The notes under the pieces are model-generated. The model had not been told where the DNA came from, ran no database searches, and saw only the letters and a list, made by a program, of their open reading frames with translations. The translations under genes and the position numbers were made by a program. From assembly GCA_023091735.1 (NCBI GenBank), contig JALKBU010000965.1, positions 1 through 19,451 of the forward strand: a DNA stretch of 19,451 bases. Reading direction: 5' to 3'. The stretch comes from Trichomonas tenax. Taxonomy: Eukaryota; Parabasalia; Trichomonadida; Trichomonadidae. Each line of letters starts with the position of its first letter. Position 1 is the stretch's first letter. This document shows, in pieces, positions 1 through 7,260 of the stretch.

Positions 1-26
1 ATACCACTGCATAGACAACTATCAAT

Positions 27-398
27 ATGTACATGAAAGTACTTTCAAATCGAAAAAATATTGATCAGATAAAAAGTTATGAAGGTCGCGGGACTACACC
101 GCAGAAGGAAAAATTTTCCCGAAATTTCAACTTAAGTTGCTCTTACTTCATTAATAATACAAGTGAAAAAAAAATATTTGAATGCGTTGGCACCGACACA
201 AAATATATTAAAGATATCGTTATGGACACATTCACTCCAACAGAAAATATAATTATATTAAGTGAAATAGTTTATGATGAAAACTTATTTTGCACTTCGC
301 CAAATTGTCGAATTACTAACGGTAACGATTATTGTATATTTAAATCAAGATTTCATTATGAAGTGAGCTTTGTAATACTTTTACGTCACTTGAAATAA
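27..398 (+). CDS. Small hypothetical ORF, 123 aa, doubtful
   Basis: ATG at 27 follows an in-frame TAG at 12-14, so the frame is closed upstream and the ORF is complete. The product is Asn/Ile/Lys/Phe-rich with five Cys, including a C-x(4)-C pair (CTSPNC) near residues 89-94, and has no signal peptide or membrane segment. I recognise no family. There is no initiator-like motif next to the ATG, and the composition is close to that of the surrounding AT-rich DNA. It could be a genuine small gene, a fragment of a repeat-encoded protein, or a chance ORF. It ends about 100 bp before the HEAT-repeat gene on the same strand. Confidence 0.3.
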   Translation: MYMKVLSNRKNIDQIKSYEGRGTTPQKEKFSRNFNLSCSYFINNTSEKKIFECVGTDTKYIKDIVMDTFTPTENIIILSEIVYDENLFCTSPNCRITNGNDYCIFKSRFHYEVSFVILLRHLK

Positions 399-493
399 TA
401 AAATCATTAACTTACTTGCTTTGTCATTAATAGTTATATCGAAAATTGAATAAACCTTTCGAGTTTCAAAATTACAAAGGGAGAAACATGAGA

Positions 494-516
494 GTCACTT
501 TTTATTGAAAAGTGAC
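494..516. repeat. Perfect 9-bp hairpin over the HEAT gene start
   Basis: GTCACTTTT (494-502) and AAAAGTGAC (508-516) are exact reverse complements around the 5-nt loop TATTG. The TTG at the expected start codon lies in the loop. In RNA this would put a stem-loop at the extreme 5' end of the message or across the start. Confidence 0.7.
495..504 (+). promoter_or_regulatory. Initiator (Inr)-like element of the HEAT-repeat gene
   Basis: TCACTTTTTA fits the trichomonad initiator pattern (TCA, pyrimidine, then T-rich), which normally overlaps the transcription start and lies within about 20 nt of the ATG. Transcription would begin near 497, a few bases before codon 1 of the open frame at 505. The element is also the left arm of a perfect 9-bp hairpin (494-502 with 508-516). 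Confidence 0.5.
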
Positions 517-3084
517 ATACTGTTTAAAATTAATTGCTCTCAAGAAGAACTTGCACGTAGGTTAATTTGTAACTATACTAAGGAAGGCCTTGATAGCCCA
601 GAGATTATGGAGTTGCAACAGTTTTCGCGAGAAATGCCTTTTAAATTTGTTTATAAATTGATTCGACTATTATCTAAAGATGGAATTGATATTCGAGCTC
701 TAAAGATGGCTGTAATTCTTGCTGACAAGGTTTTGCCCAGTGCTCCTGATGATTATTATAATTCTGAAGAATTTAAAGCTAAAAAGTCAAAATTAACAAT
801 GGCATTGATTCGTGGAATAATGTATTCAGATAACATTATCTTGTCTACATGTCAAACACTTATTGCGAAATACTTTTTCTTGGAAAATGGCGCAAATCAA
901 GATATTATTGGAATGTTATTGCAAATATTTACTTCAGATGAATATGATATATCAAGTCATACTTCTGCACTCCTTGCATTTAAAAAAAGTATGGAATTCT
1001 GTCCAAATTATTCTAATTTAGATCAATTTGGGCCATATTTCATCGAACAATTAACAAATGTTATAGTAATTTCAAATGCGGATCTTGGACTATGTCAAGC
1101 ATCAATCGAGACGATTAAAACCGCAATTCCAATTTTCAATATTTGCAAAACCGAAGAAACGTTCCAAAGATACTTTGTTTTGGTCCACGACTCGATTATG
1201 AACCAGCAAAATGAGAATCTGATTGTTCCATTATATAGTTTACTTTCAAAACTATGCATTGAAGGATATCTCGGAATCAGTCCTTATTTAGAAAGTATTA
1301 CCCAATTGTTAAACAATTCTTTAACATCAGGAAACAAGTTTCATGTATTTGGAGCCATTTACTTCCAAAGGGATATCACTGGATTGGAAGTAGAGAATTC
1401 TATGAAACACATTACATGTTATAATGTTTCTGCTACTCTATGTAAAATGTTTGTTGAATCAATAATAACAGCAATGTCAATGCATGATTCAGAAGATGAA
1501 TGTCCAGAAACAATTGAAGATCATATTTGCTTCACTTGTGTCGATATTATTACTAATATGCTTTTTATCATTCCAGAAAGAATCTCTGAAATAATAACTG
1601 GATTCATTACTGTATCTACTGCCGCGACGAAATGGAACATTCATTATGCAATTCTTTTGTTATTCAAAGCAATTTCTGCAACGAAAGTTAATGAATTAAT
1701 TCAAAGTCTTTTATCAGATTTTATCAATTCCCAGCTTGGTTATTTTGTGTCTTTATCAACAAGCCCTTATCCGCTTTTAGCAGCGCAAGCTATCACTGAT
1801 ATTAAATTGTTAATTAAGCATTATGGAGTTTGGATTCGCGATGATAATTCTCGTGAAGTAATTCTTTCGATTATCGAGCAGCAAAGCAACACAGATGTTA
1901 TGTTAGCATGTTGTTCTCTTATATCTATGATGGCAAAGTATGACTACACTTCTGGAAGACTCTTGTGTACACAAATATTTATCAGATCGTTTACTGCTTT
2001 GATGGCATATTTAAATGCAAATGATGATGAATTATCAAATGCAGTTTACAAAACTATCTCTACAATGATTATTTGTGTACACACACAGTATCATGAAGGC
2101 TTAGAAAACATCAAGAATTCTGCAGTCAATGGATTAATGGATCCACTTGAATTACCAAACACAAAACTTAACTATTTGAGGATTATCAATGCATTAGCAA
2201 TTGCTCAATATCAACCATTGTTAATAGATCCTGCTTCAACAATTGGATTCCTCCTTTCAATAAGTATTACTGGAGATGGTGGGGTTCTTGATGAAAACAT
2301 TATGTCCGTTATTTCAGAGGTCATCACGAATTCGAAGAAACTATTCTTGAAAGAAAATAGTGATATTGCTGCTTTCGAAGCATCCATTGGAACTGCAATC
2401 ATAGAGAAACTCGTTAATGATATCAAAACTATCTTTTCATACGATTCTCCAACATCAACAATTACAGCACTGAATTCTCTAAGCGATTTATTTAGAGCAT
2501 TTCCAAATAATCAAACATTAAATGGGGAAAAACAAGGAATTTATACTGCAATTTTGGCTGTTTTGACGTCACCAAACAGCAATATTTACAGCCAAAGTGT
2601 TGCAATTGGTTGCCTGGCAGACATAGTTAAATTCTCAGGTCTTCCAGAGGAAGCAATATTCGATGTAATGAATACTGTTGTTGATCAGTTGATGAAAAAC
2701 TTTAATTTAGATTTAACAAATGACGAAACAGTTAGTGAATCTCATGAATTTATCGCAGAATGTGCATACTTAGTTGCGTCATGTGTTGCTGCTACAGAAT
2801 CAGCTGCATGTTTGGAACAAATCAACAAACTTGCCGTTGATTCTGTTACTTATTTCTGCAAGCAAGAATATTTTGAATTTGATGGATTGAAGCATTTCAT
2901 GGACTTTATTGCTGCAGCAACAACGAAATATGGAAGGCCATTCGTTAGATCTGTGATGCGCCAAAAGATGAGAAAACTTTTCACATCATGGAAAGATGGA
3001 ATTTTCCTTGCGAAGAGAAATAGAAACAAACAAGATTTACAAAAGACTGTTCATAATATATATGACCGCTTACTTAAGTGTTAA
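505..3084 (+). CDS. HEAT-repeat alpha-solenoid protein, importin-beta/karyopherin-like
   Basis: The 859-residue product consists almost wholly of paired amphipathic helices, for example LLAAQAITDIKLLIKHYG, as in ARM/HEAT solenoids. It has no signal peptide or membrane segment. Its length matches importin-beta (about 860-880 aa), and the Leu/Ile/Ala-rich helical spacing fits a nuclear transport receptor that would bind cargo and Ran-GTP. I cannot point to a diagnostic Ran-binding motif, so another HEAT scaffold is possible. The start is odd: codon 1 is TTG, not ATG. No in-frame ATG exists between the upstream stop at 451-453 and 607 (residue 35), yet residues 1-34 look coding. The ATG at 488 is one frame off and lies upstream of the putative Inr. 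An ATG-to-TTG change at 505, or one missing T in the 499-503 run, would explain this. The stop is TAA. Confidence 0.85.
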   Translation: MKSDILFKINCSQEELARRLICNYTKEGLDSPEIMELQQFSREMPFKFVYKLIRLLSKDGIDIRALKMAVILADKVLPSAPDDYYNSEEFKAKKSKLTMALIRGIMYSDNIILSTCQTLIAKYFFLENGANQDIIGMLLQIFTSDEYDISSHTSALLAFKKSMEFCPNYSNLDQFGPYFIEQLTNVIVISNADLGLCQASIETIKTAIPIFNICKTEETFQRYFVLVHDSIMNQQNENLIVPLYSLLSKLCIEGYLGISPYLESITQLLNNSLTSGNKFHVFGAIYFQRDITGLEVENSMKHITCYNVSATLCKMFVESIITAMSMHDSEDECPETIEDHICFTCVDIITNMLFIIPERISEIITGFITVSTAATKWNIHYAILLLFKAISATKVNELIQSLLSDFINSQLGYFVSLSTSPYPLLAAQAITDIKLLIKHYGVWIRDDNSREVILSIIEQQSNTDVMLACCSLISMMAKYDYTSGRLLCTQIFIRSFTALMAYLNANDDELSNAVYKTISTMIICVHTQYHEGLENIKNSAVNGLMDPLELPNTKLNYLRIINALAIAQYQPLLIDPASTIGFLLSISITGDGGVLDENIMSVISEVITNSKKLFLKENSDIAAFEASIGTAIIEKLVNDIKTIFSYDSPTSTITALNSLSDLFRAFPNNQTLNGEKQGIYTAILAVLTSPNSNIYSQSVAIGCLADIVKFSGLPEEAIFDVMNTVVDQLMKNFNLDLTNDETVSESHEFIAECAYLVASCVAATESAACLEQINKLAVDSVTYFCKQEYFEFDGLKHFMDFIAAATTKYGRPFVRSVMRQKMRKLFTSWKDGIFLAKRNRNKQDLQKTVHNIYDRLLKC

Positions 3085-3531
3085 TTATTGTTTTAATAAA
3101 TTATATTAATTTGTTCACACAACCAATCTATGCAAATTATTATTTTTGTGAAAAATCATTTGAAACGCTATTATAAGTAGAATTTAGGAATATTTGTATT
3201 AGCTATAGTTCCAATTTATAAGGAATCAACAAAACATAAGTTTTCGAAATTATATGAAAAAATTTAAAAACTAAGATGAATTTATTAATGCTGTTGATCA
3301 GCATAGAGAAATTTATATAATTATATATATGTTTCATTAATGTATATTTAATATTGAAAGAATTTTATTTGGATATTAATTTGAAAGGAAACAATAATGA
3401 TGAAAACAGAGAGAAAAAACAATAGTATAATATATCCATTTAATTAATTTTTTCTAAATAGTTTGAAATGCGATTAGATTTAGAAAAGAAATAATTTTTT
3501 TGATTTTTAAAACAAAGAAAAAAGTGAAAAA
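3085..3531. other. Intergenic spacer, AT-rich
   Basis: 447 bp between two + strand genes. It is very AT-rich with runs of A and T and short TA repeats (around 3313-3330). I see no convincing ORF, RNA gene or long repeat. No clear TCAYTTT initiator is present near the ATG at 3532, where the upstream sequence is purine-rich. Confidence 0.6.
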
Positions 3532-4311
3532 ATGGATAAAGTGGCGCAAATTGAGCTTCTAAAAAAGGAGCATCAAGTCGCAATCGACAATTTCGACTTC
3601 GATCGCGCTGAGAGTATCTCAATGCAGATAAAGAAGCTTCAAACGGCTCAAAATAAGCCATCAACGAGAAATACAAATCTCGATGAAGAGACAGAGAAAC
3701 TGAAAACATCGGCCAATATAGCGAAAACCAAAACCACACAAGAGAGAGTCGATCTCCAACGCAGATTCCACGAAAGATTCCAAGAATTAACGAAACAACA
3801 CACAGAAGAGCTCAATAATTTAAGTCTTTCATATGCTCTCGCACGCGAAAGGCAACTGAAGAGACCTGTACATGAAGCAGCTGTTAAATTCGAGCAATCA
3901 AAGAAATTCGGTTCTGCGCATAATTATCAAATGGCAAGAGCACTCTACGCAGAAGCCACTGAAATAGAAAACCAGGTAAGAGAAAAGAGAACCAATCAAA
4001 TCGAAGAACAGTACAAGAGACAAAAATCTCAACTCGAAGCACGCCAAAAACGCGAAACAGACTTACTAGCAGAGAAACAGAGAGCCGCTCTTGAAGAGCT
4101 TGAGCTCCGCGCATCTAAAGAAATTTCACGATTAGATCGTGTTCAAAAAGCTGCTGTAATCAAGTCTACACTTCACGCAAGAGAAGTACCTCACGTTAGT
4201 GGCACTCTTACACCTAGAAAGAGATCTTCATCAGTTTCTTCATCGCGTGCTCCATCATCTGCAAGAAGATCATCAGCATCATCAAGATCAAGTGTTCGTT
4301 CTCCGATTTAA
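3532..4311 (+). CDS. Coiled-coil protein with Ser/Arg-rich C-terminal tail
   Basis: 259 residues from an ATG at 3532. Residues about 1-40 form a short helical segment. Residues about 50-210 are strongly charged, Gln/Glu/Lys/Arg-rich heptad-like helix (for example EKQRAALEELELRASKEISR at 181-200), interrupted near 110-130. The tail, 225-259, is basic and Ser-rich (TPRKRSSSVSSS, SSARRSS), a likely phosphorylated or nucleic-acid/tubulin-binding segment. Similar coiled-coil proteins with disordered basic tails are common in trichomonads and are often cytoskeletal, but I recognise no named family and the role is unknown. Codons are richer in G+C than the flanks and there is no signal peptide or membrane segment. 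The stop is TAA. Confidence 0.88.
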   Translation: MDKVAQIELLKKEHQVAIDNFDFDRAESISMQIKKLQTAQNKPSTRNTNLDEETEKLKTSANIAKTKTTQERVDLQRRFHERFQELTKQHTEELNNLSLSYALARERQLKRPVHEAAVKFEQSKKFGSAHNYQMARALYAEATEIENQVREKRTNQIEEQYKRQKSQLEARQKRETDLLAEKQRAALEELELRASKEISRLDRVQKAAVIKSTLHAREVPHVSGTLTPRKRSSSVSSSRAPSSARRSSASSRSSVRSPI

Positions 4312-4800
4312 TACAAATATGTAGTATTTAAGCATTATTCACAGTATATATTTTATTTGATTCGTTCTTAACATAAAAATACTTTAATGTTTACATATAA
4401 ATCATATATGTCAATCACTTTCTTCACACTTTCAAATAACAAAACAATAAAATATATCATTTTGCTAAAAAGTTGCCAACAGCTATGCTATTCATAGTAT
4501 TTATTTGGCACCATAATTACAATACAAAATGATTATATTATTTTTATGTTAAATATTATTTGGAATATATGTTTGTAATGGTAGATGTTATATTAACCAT
4601 CATATTTAATTATATCTATGTCATCGTTCAATTTCTAGGATTTCAATATTAATAATTTGTAATTTGTTTGGAGAAGAAAAGAGATTTGTAAACAAAGAAT
4701 ATATAAAAGGCAACCAATGCAAACATAATAATTGTATGATTGCGAATCCGAAAAAAAGAAATATGTATTTTAAATTGAACCTTTACCTCTGATAAGCACC
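4312..4800. other. Spacer between convergent genes
   Basis: 489 bp between the 3' ends of the coiled-coil gene (+) and the 139-residue gene (-). It is AT-rich, with no ORF of note and no long repeat. It should hold both 3' untranslated regions. Confidence 0.6.
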
Positions 4801-4811
4801 TCAATGTGCTT
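4794..4811. repeat. Hairpin across the stop codon of the 139-aa gene
   Basis: AAGCAC (4794-4799) and GTGCTT (4806-4811) pair around a 6-nt loop that contains the TGA (complement of 4801-4803). It is short and could be chance. Confidence 0.4.
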
Positions 4812-5220
4812 CAGATGCAGTGTTCATACTAACCAGATTTGCTGCGCCAGCAAATTCCGGATCGTAAGACAAATAATACGCGTGCTTACAATTTGAATCA
4901 ATGTCGACAATTCCCAATTGACCAGGTTTGAGAGTTGATAATTTATCGCGATTAGTGAAGAATCTGATTTCGTTAATTCCATAGGGAACATTTGAAAGCG
5001 AAAATTCATTTTCGTTACGCGGGATATCAATCTTTGTCAATGTTTTGCCAGCGTTGTGCTTAGTTAAGATTGTTGGTATCGTGCATAAATAATTTTGAAC
5101 TTCGAAGATCTTTTTGTTTTCTGGTGCGTTAACACGTTCACGGCGGTACTGGTCGAGCTCGTCCTTAGAGTCCTTGTGAATAATGTTACTCGCTAACTGC
5201 AATTGGAGCAGCGGAAACAT
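4801..5220 (-). CDS. Hypothetical protein, 139 aa
   Basis: I chose the ATG at 5218-5220. The codon before it is TTG and is part of an A/T-rich leader. The N-terminus (MFPLLQLQLASN) is mildly hydrophobic but short for a signal peptide. The rest is a soluble mixed alpha/beta protein with motifs such as NVPYGINEIRFFTN (77-90), LKPGQLGIVDID (97-108) and CKHAYYLSYDPEF (111-123). I recognise no family. G+C-richer codons than the flanks and a closed, well-bounded frame support a real gene. An initiator-like TCACACTTTTT lies on the minus strand at 5247-5257, about 30 nt upstream. The stop TGA sits in the loop of a 6-bp hairpin (4794-4811). Confidence 0.75.
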   Translation of the reverse strand: MFPLLQLQLASNIIHKDSKDELDQYRRERVNAPENKKIFEVQNYLCTIPTILTKHNAGKTLTKIDIPRNENEFSLSNVPYGINEIRFFTNRDKLSTLKPGQLGIVDIDSNCKHAYYLSYDPEFAGAANLVSMNTASEAH

Positions 5221-5737
5221 CAATTTTTTTTGTTTTGTAAAGTTCTAAAAAGTGTGAAAAATTTTTCTCAGAAATTTTTAAGTTTCGATTTTCTGTTTTT
5301 GGTTTTGAATAAATGAATAGAATCCAAAATTTAAGTTTTGGGAAAAGATTATGATTGTCAGCTCAAACTATGCGATCGCTGAGAGTTTTAGTGTTATAAA
5401 TGGAATCTATTGACACAGTGCTCTAATTTCCGCATTACAATAGAGTTCAAATCTTATTTTTTTTCCCTTAAGGATGCCCTAAATCACGACTTTTTTTGTT
5501 GCCATTATAACTTGGAATAGCATTGACTCACAAGTTTAAAACTTATATGATACTCTACTAATATATGTATAGAATATGTGTCTAGATTAATGATTCGATA
5601 ACAGTAATGTCTGCCAAATTATAATTTCGAATTTCGTCGCAACATGTAAAGTTATAAGTTTGAATCCATAGCACTATTTTCCAAAATGTGTATCAGTATT
5701 TTGCATAATTACAAAGGATAAAACCTAATATTCGAAG

Positions 5738-5804
5738 CTCTGATTGATTTTTAAATTTGAATGAACTATTCATAATCATATTGAATTTTAAAAATCAATC
5801 AGAG
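5738..5804. repeat. Perfect 18-bp inverted repeat
   Basis: CTCTGATTGATTTTTAAA (5738-5755) is exactly complementary to 5787-5804, with a 31-nt spacer. The arms can extend slightly inward past one bulged T. It has no coding context, and could be a small MITE-like relic or a transcript hairpin. Confidence 0.75.
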
Positions 5805-6010
5805 TCTCATACATGCAATATAACTAGCTCATTTTAGAGATTAATGCTATGAATTGAGTTTTGAAAAAAGGCTAATATTTAAAGAAAATTAAATTTAATT
5901 TTTTCGAATATCAAAGATATTCGGTTGATATTAATGGAACATAAAATTTAAAGCTATTAGGTAATGTATGTATCACAAAATCCAAAATTGGATGGTGCTA
6001 TGGGACAGTG

Positions 6011-6074
6011 GATTTTTTTTTCAAAAATCGCTTATCGCTAAACCCCAATTGAATGCTTTTTTTGAAAAAAAATC
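6011..6074. repeat. A/T-rich imperfect inverted repeat
   Basis: GATTTTTTTTTCAAAAA (6011-6027) and TTTTTTTGAAAAAAAATC (6057-6074) are complementary apart from homopolymer length differences. The loop is about 29 nt. Because it is nearly all A and T, chance is a real alternative. Confidence 0.4.
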
Positions 6075-6241
6075 AATAAATGATGAAATGTGAGTATACA
6101 ATGCATATATTCTAAATTCAATAAAATGACATCGAAAAGATGTATTTTCAATATTTCATAGAATCATTTTGCTGTATTTGAACTTTCTAATAGCAAGGAT
6201 AACATGCCATGTATTTTGCTGATAACATGATGTTTTGACCC

Positions 6242-6293
6242 CCTGGCCATCCTCACCTCAAGAAGTTGGAGGGAAAGTCGAACGTAAGCCAGG
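6242..6293. other. GC-rich structured island, possible ncRNA
   Basis: Positions 6241-6293 are 30/53 G+C (about 57%) inside DNA that is mostly A+T. CCTGGC (6242-6247) pairs with GCCAGG (6288-6293), and inside it CCTC (6251-6254) pairs with GAGG (6269-6272), giving a nested stem. No ORF explains the composition convincingly. I cannot match it to a known RNA and do not know the strand. Confidence 0.3.
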
Positions 6294-6594
6294 CATAAAA
6301 ACAAATATTCGAAGAAATGTACTTTTAGCAAATCATAAAAACTCAACAAAATGTTACAAAACACAATTCATACTATACCTTCATATGTCTCAATCATGCC
6401 ATTCAAATCTTTATTAAATGATATAAAAATTGGATAAATTATTTCAAATTTTTAAACATGTCAGATGGTATTGTTTCTATTTGTTCCATATTTTCGCAAA
6501 GCCATGGCATCAATCTTTCTTTGTTATATTTTGTTGAATTTGTCAACGGTATTTTTCCTGGATTTAACTAACATTACATTTCGTGTGATTTTGC

Positions 6595-6614
6595 AATTGA
6601 TAAATTTATCAATT
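6595..6614. repeat. 20-bp perfect palindrome
   Basis: AATTGATAAATTTATCAATT is identical on both strands with no spacer. It lies just downstream of the possible decayed ORF. Confidence 0.6.
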
Positions 6615-6628
6615 ACATTTTTATCCTT

Positions 6629-6889
6629 TTACAACACCTCGCTGTATTTTATAGTGCTCTTTGTTCGAAGTAGATTCTCAGTGAGATCTCTTAATTGTGA
6701 AATCAATGTGTTTCTTGTATTTGGATTATTGATATAGCGTTCTTTTAATATCATTTTGCATTCTTTCAATCCACGATACACTATTTCCTGAGTTATACAT
6801 CCTTTAAACCCTTCTGTATTTATTGCTTTTTTGTTCTTCACTTGAAAATGCCGACTTATTTGACAAAAGTGACGATGGTTATACCACAT
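6629..6889 (-). pseudogene. Possible decayed ORF fragment
   Basis: From the ATG at 6887-6889 the minus strand encodes 86 residues with a hydrophilic, Lys/Glu/Arg/Asn-rich stretch (for example GLKECKMILKERYINN) that reads more like protein than the hydrophobic opposite-strand frame. Another minus frame just upstream (6856-7095) is open but shifted. No family is recognised. It may be a degraded gene or transposon relic, or chance. Confidence 0.2.
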
Positions 6890-7231
6890 GGTAAAATGCA
6901 ATTCAATACCATGTAAAACATGTCACCAGACTTATAAAAAATATCATATTTATAATATATAAAGCATATTTTTAAAAATACAGAAATTAGGACTTGATAG
7001 AATATTAGAAGAATTCCATTTTTTTTTGAAAAAGTTGCACTTTTGTCACCTCCTACAAACCAAGGGTAACAAAGTGCAAAAATGCCTTCCTCCATCTATT
7101 TTATTAAAATATATAGTTTAACGCAATTATATTTTGATAGTCAATAGATATAACTAGAAACGTAACAGTTTTTAATTTGGGTATATAATGAATATTTTGA
7201 TAACATAAAATTACATTTATACAAAACAAAA

Positions 7232-7260
7232 ATCTTAGGTGTGAATAGATTGCCTAAGAT
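7232..7260. repeat. Hairpin across the stop codon of the LRR gene
   Basis: ATCTTAGG (7232-7239) and CCTAAGAT (7253-7260) pair perfectly around a 13-nt loop. The left arm contains the TAA (complement of 7235-7237). Possible 3'-end signal or mRNA structure. Confidence 0.5.

Larger units (their letters stand above)
5221..7234. other. 2-kb AT-rich spacer with repeats
   Basis: Upstream of the 139-residue gene and downstream of the LRR gene, both on the minus strand. No confident gene is present. It holds an 18-bp inverted repeat (5738-5804), a near-perfect A/T inverted repeat (6011-6027 with 6057-6074), a GC-rich structured island (6242-6293), a 20-bp palindrome (6595-6614) and a possible decayed minus-strand ORF (6629-6889). 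An 11-bp inverted pair, TGACAAAAGTG (from 6861) and its complement (near 7038), flanks the upstream part of that ORF. Confidence 0.6.

Noticed and set aside
4829..4837. ACTAACCAG resembling the trichomonad intron 3' splice signal ACTAACACACAG
   Set aside because: It lies on the strand opposite an intact coding frame, the match is partial, and there is no GTATGT donor nearby.
5345..5470. Possible tRNA: GTTCAAATC followed by a T run near 5446-5464, and an A-box-like CAGCTCAAAC near 5353
   Set aside because: The T-stem pairs at only about three of five positions, no acceptor stem can be formed, and the box spacing is too long without a long variable arm or intron.
6465..6737. Hydrophobic 90-residue + strand ORF, membrane-protein-like
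   Set aside because: Phe/Leu/Ile-rich composition is what the complement of an AT-rich hydrophilic frame gives. No initiator is present, and it opposes the more protein-like minus frame.
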